NCBI GenBank assembly: GCA_963932145.1
Contig: OZ010573.1
Coordinates: forward strand, 24,756,260 to 24,820,259
DNA length: 64,000 bases
From: Acanthosepion lycidas
Taxonomy: Eukaryota > Mollusca > Cephalopoda > Sepiida > Sepiidae
Direction: 5' to 3'
Numbering within the stretch: position 1 is the first letter of the stretch; each line of letters starts with the position of its first letter. Below the pieces are notes generated by a model. The model saw nothing but the letters and a program-made list of their open reading frames with translations, did not search any database and was not told the origin of the DNA. Shown here piece after piece: positions 24,488-35,129 of this stretch. The position numbers were made by a program, and so were the translations under genes.

Positions 24488-24515
24488 CTCACTCTTGAGT
24501 TTACAGCCGGAAAAT
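24488..24515 (-). CDS. RFX6: RFX6-like 28-bp microexon
   Basis: A very small minus-strand exon lies between a T-rich acceptor (run of T then cag) and the donor gag|gtaagtaag. Its first base completes the Arg codon left open by the 36422-36499 exon, and the next nine codons read FSGCKLKSE, ending in phase 0. Vertebrate RFX6 has FSGSKLKNE directly after GKGLTR, so position, phase and sequence all agree. The following exon (usually leading to a TGTLLPEFP motif) was searched for by eye between 1 and 24487 and not found. Confidence 0.85.
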
Positions 24516-24615
24516 CTGAAAAAAAAAATTTTGTTTAATATATGAAAGTAGAGTCACATATCAGCAAGAGGATATTTTAAGCAAAGTATTTCAGTTAAAA
24601 ATCTACATCTTTATA

Positions 24616-24691
24616 TTAGGTTGGTTCAAAAATAATGTTTCTCACATAGTAACATATGTGAGAAAACGACATTATTTTTGCACCAACCTAA
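24616..24691. mobile_element. Palindromic mariner-type MITE
   Basis: 76-bp hairpin: TTAGGTTGGTTCAAAAATAA at one end, inverse TTATTTTTGCACCAACCTAA at the other, with CTCACATA/TATGTGAG at the centre. It lies in an RFX6 intron, about 100 bp before the acceptor of the microexon in transcript direction. Confidence 0.85.
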
Positions 24692-24770
24692 TATATATGT
24701 GAGGATTTTTAGAGTGTCTTGACGGGACTATTGGGGAATCTTTTTCATTTTCAAATTATACAAGAGGGGA

Positions 24771-24782
<12 letters not shown>

Positions 24783-24849
<67 letters not shown>

Positions 24850-24862
24850 TAAAGAGAGAGAG
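24783..24862. repeat. (TA)n followed by (GA)n
   Basis: About 20 TA units then about 18 GA units, ending right at the mariner start. Confidence 0.95.
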
Positions 24863-24865
24863 ATA

Positions 24866-25688
24866 CAGGGTGCGATAGATAAATTGCCGCCCTAATTACC
24901 CCAAAATTAAAATAGCACTGACATCTCATTTTAACAGATATATTTGCCAAAATTACACAAAAATATCTTGAAAAACTAAAGACTAAATTTATTCAATAAA
25001 ATCGCCAGAGAACTTCGGAATCTCTTGCAATCCTTATCTTCATTTCATCTTTGGTGTTACAATAAGTTTTGTTGCTCTCTCGCTGAACTGTGCCACTCAC
25101 GTAATAATCAAGGGTGTTGCAGTATGGGGAATTAGGTGGTCAGATTTAAGGGGTGATGCAGGCACAGAAATTGTCTGACAGCCATGACTGGGTTCTCCTG
25201 CTTTTGTGGCATGGTGCAGTGTCCTATTGCCAAACATAGTTTTTTTCCAGCAGCCACCCTCTTCACCTAGGGCAGAACTACCTGCTCAAGGCACTTGATG
25301 TTGGCCTCTATGATGATTCTGAGGCCCTCACCAACAAATTCAGGAGTTCTTTTCTTATCAGAACGATCAGAGAGAGTTTTCCGAGCAACCGTACCTTCGT
25401 AACCACCATTATACTCATCCGACTCCTTCTGAATACTGTGCACTGTTCTCAGATTGCCATCTAATCAGTCTGAAATGTTCGTATTGGAAGTTCCGGAGCG
25501 AATGCCAAAAAGTACAGCATGCCGTTTCCAAATTTCTGACGGAGTGAATTGGGTCACGGTGATCTTTTTCTCACAGACGGTGCCCAAATGACCCGACTAT
25601 ACTGTGCAGTCGACAAAATCAAAAACAAATAACGCGCATGCGCGAAATTAAAAATATAAAATGTCGACAATTTACCCATCGCACCCTG
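24866..25688 (-). mobile_element. Internally deleted mariner transposon (823 bp)
   Basis: Terminal inverted repeats are CAGGGTGCGATAGATAAATTG and its counterpart ending in CGCACCCTG. On the minus strand pieces of a transposase can be read in order: EIWKRHAVLFGIRSGTSNTN, TVHSIQKESDEYNGGYEGT, DRSDKKRTPEFVGE, then a jump to IEANIKCLEQVVLP, CHK/QENPVM region, and NPLDYYVSGTVQRESNKT. The jump shows a large internal deletion that removed the first catalytic region; further frame shifts make it dead. Full-length relatives are about 1.3 kb. Confidence 0.85.
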
Positions 25689-25738
25689 CAAATAGGTAAG
25701 TACAAATATGTACAGACAAATATCAATACCTACTGATA

Positions 25739-25740
<2 letters not shown>

Positions 25741-25808
<68 letters not shown>
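25741..25808. repeat. (TA)n ending in (TATG)n
   Basis: About 28 TA units and three TATG units. Confidence 0.95.
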
Positions 25809-25889
25809 TAAAAATATATATTTAAGATATACTATATTTATGGGTAAAAATGCTCAATGTCAGTGACAGACCGTATGTAAATATACGAT

Positions 25890-26560
25890 TATTAAACAAC
25901 CCTAAAAGATTGTTGATTACTCATATACATAAGAAAAGAAACATCATATGGCTTAATCCACTGTACAACAAAACGTAAAAATCAATGTAAGAAAAATATT
26001 CATTAAACTCAAAAACAAACACTCGTGGTATTCAGCAGAAATACATTAAAAATCAGCTACAGTTTACCTGAGAACACGACACAAATAATAAAAAAGCACA
26101 ACTGAAAAATAGCCAATAAACAACCCGCTTAAATCAAACACATCTGTAACTGCAAAACAAAGAACGAATGTCCCTTAAATGGTAATTGCTTGTAAAAAAT
26201 ATAATACCCCAAGTCACTGTAAAATCCGCATATAACAAAGAAAAAATATACATAGGAGGAATTGAAGAACCCTGGAAACAAAAACTTTGCACACATAGCA
26301 TCCTTTACAAATAGTAAATACGCAAACATATGTGGGAAATTGAAAAAAAAAACAAAAAAAAAACAACAAAAATATCATGGAAAATAAGGAAAACAGCATC
26401 AGTTTACAACAATAAATCCCAAAACTGTGAACCTGTATGGAGAAGAAAATAGCTATAATCACCTTCCCAGACCGACACAAATTATTAAATAAATAATTAG
26501 AATATATATGAAAATGCAGACACAAAAACAAATTTGTACTCGGTTACTTAAAAATAGAAA
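25890..26560 (+). mobile_element. Penelope-like retroelement, GIY-YIG region, decayed
   Basis: Plus-strand wording includes KKRNIIWLNPLYNKT (about 25935), YSLPENTTQIIK, CNCKTKNECPLNGNCL (26140), YIGGIEEPWKQ (26250), MWEIE, ISWKIRKTASVYNN (26380) and CEPVWRRK. This is the Cys-rich connector and GIY-YIG endonuclease layout of another Penelope-like type. Old broken copy. Confidence 0.7.
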
Positions 26561-27235
26561 ACTAAAAACAAATACATCGTAAAATTGTACCATGAAAAAT
26601 GTAAATATATGCATCATATACACGGCAGATAATGTAACATACTTTAGGCAAAGCCAGTATTTTGAGCTAAACAATTCAGATAACCAGCCTACAAAAAATA
26701 AAATTAAAAATCTAAATCAAGTTTTGAATTTAGTAGAACCAAATATTATAAAATAGCAAAACACCCGCTAAATTGTGGCATCGAGTGAAATTTTTAAATT
26801 ACCACAATCTATTTCTTTCAAAAGAATTCCATATCCTTGAAAATAAAAAGTTATATTAATATTAAATATTTCTTCTCTATGACAATCTTTTCTTGTAACA
26901 TAGCCTGCTATATACAAAACTGAGATTTTAATATCTTTAGAGATTTTAGTTTCTACCTCGATCTGATAAGTTATTTATCAAATAACATCAGCATTTGATT
27001 AGAAGGTAATCTAGCTTTTTCAACATGACATTTTTCAATATCATTTTGCGCTGTTATAGAATATGCACCGATTAATAAAAATCCGTCTTTTTGTTTTTGA
27101 TATAAGGTGGAGTCCTTAATCTATAGCAATATGAAAAATAATTTTGAAAAAGTGATTATTTCTAGTCACAATGGCTATTGTACAACTTCACCACAAAGGT
27201 TAGATATTTTGTCAAATAATTCAACATAAAATAGT
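26561..27235. other. Unassigned AT-rich spacer
   Basis: No recognised motif. Confidence 0.5.
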
Positions 27236-27239
27236 CAAG

Positions 27240-27790
27240 AAAAACAAAAAAAAATAAATTTTATAGTCAATATGTTCATTACTACAGAGAAAAATATTAA
27301 CTTTATGTGATAAAATTCTTAATAATGGCATTTTTCGTGAGTTTCGCATTTCAAAATAGTTCGACTGAACCCCAGAAATGTAGTTTTCTTCGCTTACAGT
27401 TAACAAGATATTTTAAAAAACACTTGTAAAATATATTTACTGAAATTGATTATATTGACTTTCTGTGATAAAATTCTTAATAAATAAAATTTTTCATTAA
27501 TTTAGCAGTGCGTAAAGTTATATTTTTGTCTTGTATTTACGAAGAACGGTAAAATTCAAATTACTTTCTGTCTATTCGAAAGTAAAATAAATTATTCATA
27601 AAAAGTAAATGTTATAATCAATATGTTCCTTGTTATGAGGAGAGAAAAAAAATAACTTTGTGATAATATTCTTAATGATATTTTTGTCAATTTCGTATCA
27701 AAAGTTTTTTTTGCGCAATAAAGTTAAAATACTGTAATTTCAAAGAGAAGAAAATAAATGATACTTATACTTACTTCAGTGTCTTAAATA
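27240..27790. repeat. Degenerate tandem repeat, about three units
   Basis: The word ACTTT-TGTGATAAAATTCTTAAT recurs at about 27300, 27458 and 27654, each followed by a TTTTT-CGT/CAATTTCG-like segment, and twice preceded by TCAATATGTTC. Unit length is about 160-195 bp. Confidence 0.55.
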
Positions 27791-28990
27791 ATAAACTTAA
27801 TCCAAGAGTAAAAATAGAATTTATTTATTAATAAATAATTTTTTTTACCTATGTCCTATTATATAATGATTCTGTTTGTTCCTTAGTTAAAACGTACGAT
27901 ACGCCCTGCTCATATCTCATAAATAATCGACTATCCCATTTTGATTGCAAGCAAAGACGAAAAAAAAAAAAAAAAAACTAATCAGAGACGTCCTTCGGAT
28001 GTCAGTGAGAAAAAGAAAGAAAATAGTAGAGGCGATAACGCACTCTTCTGCTTAAGTGAAATGAAAAGAAAAAAAAAATGTTAATTTTTTAAAATCTTTT
28101 CATTTGTACTCTCTTACATCTGATTGTTATTCCAATATTTTGTTAAAGTTGTTAAGCTCAAATATTTAACGAGGCAATAGGTGAATTTCCACTGGTATTT
28201 TGTCGTTGTAGAACTCGCAAGGAGCTTATTCAGACATTAACTTTAGAATTATGATTCATCAAAAAAGGAAAATAGCAAAACCGTGAAATGTTCACGGGTA
28301 TTACTAGTAATAATTATTACATTTACATACAAATTTGCATACACATGAATGTCAACTATTTTGAGACAGAAGTAGGGTTATTTATTATTACTACCTATGT
28401 TCCATAATAACTATTACATTTGCTTGCAAATTTCATGCACTAAATATAACAAGTACTATGTGACAGAGAGTTTAGATAAGTACGATACAAGATCAAATTT
28501 TGAGCCAATCTTCTGGAGGCTACCTTAAAAAAGATCAACATTTGAAATCTTTGTTGTTATATGACCTCCAACCCCGTCCTCTGATACCAGTAACATTCTT
28601 TTTAATTTGAGATAATCATCAAATAAAATATTGATTGTACATCAGATTAAAAAAACATTCGTTGACTCAATAAAGTTTGGCGTTTTGAGAGCTCTTCATA
28701 CTATGACAACAAAGACGTATTAACCGTTGTGCTCAAAATGGTTTCTTTGATAAATGGTAAGATTTTTATAGTGGAATCCGTTGAAACAAATAAATTTACT
28801 TTCATTTGCATTTTGTCCGATATTTATATCTTAGAGATGTAAAGTTATTTGAAATTTAACCTGAAAAAGGACTTCAGAGACACCTCTCACTTCTCAATGT
28901 GTGAAAATTGATATGTACAGCTATATTAATGAAGCTAAAAATAAATATACTAATTTCTGGTAAATCAAAAGTGATTTAGTAGGTTTTATT
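27791..28990. other. Unassigned AT-rich spacer
   Basis: Poly-A at 27960-27977. No gene or repeat recognised. Confidence 0.5.
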
Positions 28991-28998
28991 TTGTTCCT

Positions 28999-29340
28999 GA
29001 GGGGGAGAGAGAGAGAGAGAGTGAAAGAGAGAGCGAGAGAGAGAAAGGTTAATTTGTGAATAAAATGTCAAAGAGTATGTGTTTGTGTGGGTGAGAGAAA
29101 AGGGAGAGAATAACAAGAACAAAGAGAGGGAGAAAAAAAGAAAAAGAGGGAAAATGAGAGAGAGAGAGAGAGAGAGAGTGTGAAAGGGTAGAAAGAGAGC
29201 GAAAGGAAGAAAGAGTGAAAAAATAACAATAAAACCATTAGCGGATGGAGAACTAGAGAAGAGGAGTGTGCATGAGAGAGAGAAGGGGGGATTGAAGAAT
29301 TAAACAAAGAACAAGGTGATCGGCTAAAAGGAAACCGAAA
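28999..29340. repeat. (GA)n-rich purine region
   Basis: Plus strand almost pure A/G with (GA)n at 28999-29045 and 29156-29180. Frames in it are Ser/Leu-rich artefacts. Confidence 0.85.
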
Positions 29341-29610
29341 TAAATTCAAAAGAATTTTAAAAAAATCATTTCACGCAAAGCAAGACAATAAAGTCACAAA
29401 GACGCAATGTTCATACTTATGAGAAAAAGAAAATTTAAAGAGAGAGGACAATTAAAGAACAGGAATCAAGACAGACGATAACGATTGACACTGAATTAAA
29501 ATTTTTGAAGATCAAAGTTGATTGGAAAGCAAGAAGCCAGAAGAAAGTTCCACAAGCGAGAAATCGAAGAAGCTGTTAGAACTTACGTTTATATCTAGCC
29601 ATTAAAAATG
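29341..29610. other. A-rich spacer
   Basis: No recognised motif. Confidence 0.5.
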
Positions 29611-29611
29611 A

Positions 29612-29835
29612 TGAGAGTTTGCCGCCAAGTTAGTAAAATGCTTAAATTCATAAAGTCTAGGTACCAAAGATGGAAACTCAACAGAACAATTACCATGAAA
29701 ATATTTATAGAAAAAGGCACAAGGAAGATACGTTACGGCGGTGGGAAAGTAACTGAAGCCGAGATGCCAGGTCATGACCAATAACATTACAGATTCTTCT
29801 TTGCATTGTATCAAGAATCTCTAAATACATAGCAT
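29612..29835 (-). mobile_element. Jockey-type LINE fragment
   Basis: On the minus strand the peptide words EILDTMQRRICNVIG, LSHRRNVSSLCLF, YKYFHGNCS and SLVPRLYEF correspond to the C-terminal region of the LINE at 46310-47534 (RRICNVVG, LSHRRAIASLCLFYKYFHGNCS). Frame shifts separate the pieces. Confidence 0.8.
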
Positions 29836-29934
29836 AAGAACCATAAAATAGATTAATTAAAAATCTTAATATAGGTGATAAGTGTTTGAGGGAAAATGAC
29901 AAAACGAAAGAAAAAATAATGCATTTATTCTTGC

Positions 29935-29936
<2 letters not shown>

Positions 29937-29978
<42 letters not shown>

Positions 29979-29992
29979 GCGCGCGCGTGCAC
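29937..29992. repeat. (CA)n then (CG)n alternating purine-pyrimidine tract
   Basis: About 14 CA units pass into CGCACGCGCGCGCGCGTGC, 55 bp of strict alternation. Confidence 0.95.
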
Positions 29993-30101
29993 TTTTGATG
30001 TAATCATATAGATCGAAGTGTACTTAGTGAAAATTTTAGATTAAAATTCAGCTAATGTCTGATTCAGGTTACAGACTTATTAGTCCATCCTCGTATATAG
30101 A

Positions 30102-30158
30102 CAAAAACACACACACACACACACACATTCTCTCTCTCTCTATATATATATATATTCA
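30102..30158. repeat. (CA)n (TC)n (TA)n compound microsatellite
   Basis: CA, TC and TA runs in series at the outer edge of the inverted repeat that follows. Confidence 0.9.
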
Positions 30159-30462
30159 AACATATTTCATTGAATAATATAGACATATTATGCCTATTTA
30201 TAATAATTCTTTCTAGTTCTCTAATCAGTTTCTTGATGTTAAGATGAAATTCATCGCCGTAGTTTTTTCTTACCCAATTACTTTCGGTTACTTCCGAGAT
30301 CTTCCTCAGCGGGTGAATTCCAAACCACAAAAACTATGGCGCCTTCCTTGATTAATTTCATATTAATATCAAGAAACTGATTAGAGGACTAGAAAGGATT
30401 ATTATAAAAAATAAATATACATAATATATCTATATTATTCAATGAAATATGTTTGAATGAAG
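30155..30462. repeat. Inverted repeat with Penelope-like coding wording
   Basis: The arm at about 30155-30248 is repeated inverted at about 30362-30462 (TCAAACATATTTCATTGAATAATATAG and so on). The minus-strand reading of the left arm includes NIKKLIRELERIIINRHN and SILFNEICLN, similar to KLNQSTLSVVFNEMC in the repeat at 34405-35026. This is the kind of N-terminal wording and mixed-orientation end found in Penelope-like elements; family assignment is inference. Confidence 0.55.
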
Positions 30463-30478
30463 TTATGTTGCTTATATA

Positions 30479-30645
30479 CAGTGTAACCCGGATATAAGAT
30501 ACCCGGATATAAGAGAAACCCTGATATAAGAGATATTTTATCTGGTCCCAAATTAGAGCCTGTGTTAATGTATATAAATTAGACCAAACCCGGATATAAG
30601 AGACTTCTTCTCCGGTCCCGACAACTATCTTATATCCGGGTTACA

Positions 30646-30648
<3 letters not shown>
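30479..30648. mobile_element. Pogo/Tigger-like MITE, copy 1
   Basis: 170 bp with terminal inverted repeats CAGTGTAACCCGGATATA at both ends, TA on each side, and internal extra copies of the CCCGGATATAAGAGA word. CAGT-start ends with TA duplication are usual for pogo/Tigger elements. Very similar to 42275-42445. No coding capacity. Confidence 0.85.

Positions 30649-30687
<39 letters not shown>
30649..30687. repeat. (TA)n microsatellite
   Basis: About 19 TA units beginning at the MITE border. Confidence 0.95.
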
Positions 30688-30689
<2 letters not shown>

Positions 30690-30767
30690 TATTACCAGTT
30701 TGTTACTGGTAGGGATAATTCCCAGGAGGATATAAATCCAGGGAGTACTCAATGTAGACTACAGAGC

Positions 30768-30808
30768 ATAATAATAATAATAAGAAGAAGAAGAAGAGGA
30801 AGAAGAAG
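30768..30808. repeat. (ATA)n/(AGA)n trinucleotide repeat
   Basis: Short run of ATA then AGA units. Confidence 0.85.
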
Positions 30809-31164
30809 GTCACTTTAATTATTCATTTCGATTATATTTTATTTCGTGAACACCGAAATGTTCATCTCTCCAGATCGAAATCTCCTTAGTAAATGGAGAA
30901 AATACAGCGGACAGATATATTATATTGCTAGGGGTAGAGAATGTAAGAGAAAAGAAATAGGATATAGAGAGGGTAGGAAAAGAAAGGGTTTAGGAAGTTT
31001 GGGACATTTTATTTTGGGTTATACTTCAAATTGAGCGATATGGTTGTTAGACAGGACAAACCAATTTGATTCCAAATTAGTTAGTCTATTAAAAGAGTCC
31101 TTAATACAAATACAATAATAATACCTAAGTATTCGTCTCTTCAGACCGAAATTAGTTAATGGAG

Positions 31165-31165
<1 letters not shown>
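30809..31165. other. Unassigned spacer
   Basis: The words GTTCATCTCTCCAGATCGAAATCTCCTTAG (30857) and GTTCGTCTCTTCAGACCGAAATTAGTTAAT (31131) are diverged direct repeats flanking about 250 bp. Confidence 0.45.

Positions 31166-31169
<4 letters not shown>

Positions 31170-31231
<62 letters not shown>
31170..31231. repeat. (TA)n microsatellite
   Basis: About 31 TA units. Confidence 0.95.
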
Positions 31232-31234
<3 letters not shown>

Positions 31235-31348
31235 AGTATAAAAAACCCAAATAGGAAATGTTTATAAATCTAACATGTCATTATGTTAAATTTATGCTAT
31301 TGCTTTTATTTAAGGTCCATCAGAAAGTAAACAGTAAAACGCTGAAAC

Positions 31349-31566
31349 CTTGATCTCAATTTAGTAGCACGCTTAAATTGATATAGTCGAAGCACTAAGA
31401 AGAAAAGCTCATCAGAAATTTTGCCATGAAAATAAAAGACAGAGGGAAGCCACGTCACGTCGGTGAGAAAGTGACTGAAGTCGAGATGCCTGATCAGGCT
31501 CGATTACATTACAGATCCTTCTGTGGATTTTGTCAAGAACTTCGAGATGTACAGCAGAAGCAGCAG
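31349..31566 (-). mobile_element. Jockey-type LINE fragment
   Basis: Minus strand reads EVLDKIHRRICNVIEPDQ then SRLQSLSHRRDVASLCL, matching the region around residues 200-230 of the ORF at 46439-47401. Same family as 29612-29835, same strand. Confidence 0.82.
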
Positions 31567-31568
31567 TA

Positions 31569-31570
<2 letters not shown>

Positions 31571-31653
<83 letters not shown>
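31571..31653. repeat. (TA)n followed by (GA)n
   Basis: About 26 TA units then 15 GA units. Confidence 0.95.
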
Positions 31654-31654
<1 letters not shown>

Positions 31655-31740
31655 GATGGATTTTATATATATTAATCCGACAGATTTTATTATTTAAACG
31701 TTATTTTTAGTGGATACTTGGATAGATAGATATGAAGACA

Positions 31741-31782
31741 CTGAGAAAACAGTTATAGATAGATAGATAGAAAGATAGATAT
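31741..31782. repeat. (GATA)n tetranucleotide repeat
   Basis: Short GATA-type run near 31755-31770 with imperfect flanks. Confidence 0.8.
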
Positions 31783-31799
31783 CACTCTTATATGAGAGA

Positions 31800-32265
31800 G
31801 GTAGAGTATTGTAGCATACCTACGGAGGATAATGGGTATGTCTCCATTCATATAAATACAGTAGTAAATACTGTATGTTGGACTGAGATCTGTCTCTAGC
31901 TGTGCTGGTCAAACTCTCTGCCTCCGGACAGAGACGATCCCCAGACGAGGCTATGTCGAAGGGCACAGTCTCGTCTCGGGAAATAGATACCCGACCCCGG
32001 TCTACGGGGAATTTTTGGCCGAGCCTACGGGCTCGGATACCCCACATTAAATTCGGCCTTGTACCACATCCAACCGCGTGGGACGATTGGTGTATATCCT
32101 GCAGTTGAAGATTCATTGTGGAATTCACTTGACTCACTTCTAGCAGTTGATTACTTTTACGCGCTTCTTGCGAATCTTATATGTGTTGTTCTTGTCCTAA
32201 GTATTATCGCTCATCACCAACCTTCGTGTGATTATTCTATTCAGTAACCTTCCCTAGGTTACAAC
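31800..32265. repeat. GC-richer unclassified repeat-like block
   Basis: Clearly higher GC than its surroundings, with short dyads such as TCTGCCTCCGGACAGAGA and GAGCCTACGGGCTC. The segment TTGTACCACATCCAACCG resembles TTGTGCCACATCTAGTCTAC in the SINE at 45.8 kb, so a SINE-related origin is possible. Overlapping frames on both strands show no known domain. Confidence 0.4.
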
Positions 32266-32394
32266 AGAGACATAGATAGATATATAGAGAGAAAAGTGAA
32301 AGCGAAATATAATGAAAATAGTTAATCCTCTAATTGCATTCAAGTAGTTTTCTGTATTTATCTGATTTTGGGTGCGTGTATGCACTCACCTATC

Positions 32395-32399
<5 letters not shown>

Positions 32400-32439
<40 letters not shown>

Positions 32440-32600
32440 GAGAGAAAAAAGAGAAAGAGAAAGAGTGACAGGAGAGAGAATGAGAGACAGAGAATAGGGA
32501 AAAAAGACAAAAAACAGAAATATTAGAGGGAGGTTAAGAGAGATAGCGAGGGAAAGAGATATGAGAGGGAGAAAAATAAGAATGAGAAAGAAAATTTATT
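32400..32600. repeat. (GA)n-rich purine region
   Basis: GA repeats with AAA and GGG interruptions. Confidence 0.85.
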
Positions 32601-33890
32601 AACGGTACATACTTTCACATTTAACCAGGGGTGTGTATATGCCAGCTTTTTAGGCGCGTATGCGTACGCACTTATCTGCGCATGCGCACGTGATAGAGGG
32701 AAAGGAGGAGGTAGTGACAAAACTTGTGTGAAAGCGATTTACAAACGCGTTTTATTTATTGTATACACAAGATGACAAATGTGACAAGGAAAACAAGAAA
32801 AAAACTCACGCTCCTACCATCCACAATTCCATTCTCTTGCATCGTGTGAATAGCACCTAGTCTTGTCCAAACTTACATCCGGTGCATGCTGGGAGGTATT
32901 TCAATTAATCCACCACTGCTGTTACTTTTATTGACATTATTTTTAACGCCACCATATTGACCTCTGCAAAATACACCATATTGAACATTTGATTTTCTCT
33001 TCGCTTATGTCACAAAAGCTCGCTTGATCACTTTTGGGAAAGATTTTTTTTCTTCGGTGTCGAAATAAGTTTTCCTCGCCTTTGAGTGTCTGTCACTGAC
33101 AGTCATCAGTTCGTTACCATGGAGAAAATTGCTGTTTTTTTTCTACTTTGAATATACTTTGATCTCTTCGATTCATTAAAACTATTGTTCTCATTATTTA
33201 TTATGTGTTACTAGTTCGGTACAAGTCACTTCGTTAACAGCAAGATGATCAAACTTGTTTGTCCTTTTAAAATATTACGTTTATTAGAAAATATATCCAG
33301 TTTAAATATAGAAGGAGTCATAAAAGCGACTTGAAATGACTGCATATTTCGGCTTGTGTTCTTTCCCCGTTACGCAGGAGTTGTTGCCATACAGAAAAGG
33401 GAATTAACACAGATGTCCATTTTAATATCATTCTAATTGTCTGTGTACATTTGCGTGTGCATGTACCTTTTAATTCAATGACGGATCTAAAGAAATATTT
33501 CTTAAAAATTAAAAAAATTCTATTTATTACCGAATAATTTCCGAAAAGTTCAATAAAAACTTATTAAGTGCTTTTTTCTCACCTTATTATTTTGTTGTTG
33601 AGCGCCGGGTAGGAGATGTCCAGACTCATTGAGAGAGGAATATGACACTGTGTGATGGACAGAGAATCAGCTCTTTTATAATATAGATTATAGATACAAC
33701 GTTTCAGTCAACTACTCTCGGAACATCTACAAGTGTTCATTATTTTTTGCTGATAGGAGATATCTTGTATGTGTTGATTATTGCGTTATTTTGTTCTTGT
33801 AATAAGTAAACTGGTTTTTGAAGCAGTCAAGTGAACACATTACTTGGCACAACAGAATCTTCCACTTTCATATTTTTCTGATTTGGGCTT
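32601..33890. other. Unassigned intronic spacer
   Basis: Contains GCGCATGCGCACGTG (about 32679) and otherwise ordinary AT-rich DNA; no coding pattern. Confidence 0.45.
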
Positions 33891-33944
33891 GTGTCATACA
33901 AATCTAGGATTTGTAAATATAATGAATATAATTATTAAGTGTAT

Positions 33945-34195
33945 GGAAAAGTTCCCAGCGCCATTTCTTTTGACAGAGACCTGAAGACTGGCTTTCAAGC
34001 TGTATTCAAGCTGGTCAAGACAGCAGCAGAAGCGAAGATGATGACAGATGAAAGCCTCGGAGATGATTCGGTTGGAAGCACTGTATGTCATGATGTCCAA
34101 GATAGGTGAATTTGATTTGGAGGACAAGCCACCTAACCGTAATCCATAAGAAGTGATAATTTCCAAGCATTCAGTCAACTTTGGAATTGTCTAAA
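33945..34195. other. Coding-like GC patch of unknown nature
   Basis: About 250 bp with near-even base composition in AT-rich surroundings. The minus strand has an open frame of 94 codons and the plus strand a 50-codon stretch around RDLKTGFQAVFKLVKTAAEA. No splice-bounded reading and no family recognised; a pseudogene or exapted repeat is possible. Confidence 0.25.
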
Positions 34196-34400
34196 AAGTT
34201 TATCTCTGATCTTCTAACAGTTGTAAGATATTTGAATAGTAGGGAAATTCTTTTTTTAAATCGGGAGAATGGGTATTTCACACAAATAATAAGAGTAAGA
34301 GCTGAAGTTTAAAATAAATTAAAATCTTAAAATATAAAATAAATCGACTATATCATCCTCATGATTGTTTTACATGTATAGTGTATTTAGGCAGCAATCC
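34196..34400. other. AT-rich spacer
   Basis: Nothing recognised. Confidence 0.5.
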
Positions 34401-34404
34401 TTCT

Positions 34405-35015
34405 TTCATGCACATTTCATTAAATACGACAGAAAAGCTGCTTTGATTTATCTTTTTATACAATTTCTCATGCGATCTAATAAGTTTTTCTTTTCAGATG
34501 ATGAATTACATTAAAACTGTCCGAATGTTCTTTTAATCCGAGCGCGTTCGGCTATACATTTAGCCATTTTCAAGAATTAAATATTTTAACTGTTAAATAA
34601 GAAATAGTTTGTTGCATGTATGTATTTATATAATGTTTTCATTTTTCAAAATACGGTCAAGATATTGTGTCCATGTTCATAGTTGATATTATTAAGTGTT
34701 GTTTTTTTTTTGCTTTTATTAATAAGGCTTCCATTATTTTTAACCTTTTTTTGCATGTAGATGATGCTATTATATTTGTGTTGTCAACAAGTATGTTACG
34801 AATAGTGTCCGGTAGGTCTCCACGAATATTTAAATAAGATCTAACTTAGTTATGATCATCTACATGCAGAAAAATAGCATCATCATACTCGGATTAAAAG
34901 AACATTCGGACAGTTTTTATATAATTTATCATCTGAAAAGAAAAAAATATTAGATCACATGAGAAATTGTATAAAAAACTAAATCAAAGCACCTTGTCTG
35001 TCGTATTCAATGAAA

Positions 35016-35026
<11 letters not shown>
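34405..35026. repeat. Large inverted repeat, probably from a Penelope-like element
   Basis: The arm 34405-34553 (from TGCACATTTCATTAAATACGACAG to TTCTTTTAATCCGAG) is repeated inverted at 34888-35026; inside it, GCATGTAGATGATGCTATTAT at 34753 is repeated inverted at about 34857-34885. The plus-strand reading of the right arm includes KLNQSTLSVVFNEMC. About 130 bp arms with roughly 85-90% identity by eye. Confidence 0.6.
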
Positions 35027-35074
<48 letters not shown>

Positions 35075-35092
35075 GAGAGAGAGAGAGAGAGG
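35027..35092. repeat. (TA)n followed by (GA)n
   Basis: About 22 TA units then GA units, starting exactly at the outer end of the inverted repeat. Confidence 0.95.
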
Positions 35093-35129
35093 TGCTTCCA
35101 AAGATTCGCGAAAAAATTAGCATACATGT

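Noticed and set aside
31820-32247. Overlapping frames on both strands in a GC-rich block
   Set aside because: Dense short dyads and similarity to SINE tail words favour a repeat over a gene.
33894-34178. 94-codon minus-strand frame as an RFX6 exon
   Set aside because: Peptide does not match any part of RFX6, and phase and splice sites do not fit between the 36422 and 24515 exons.
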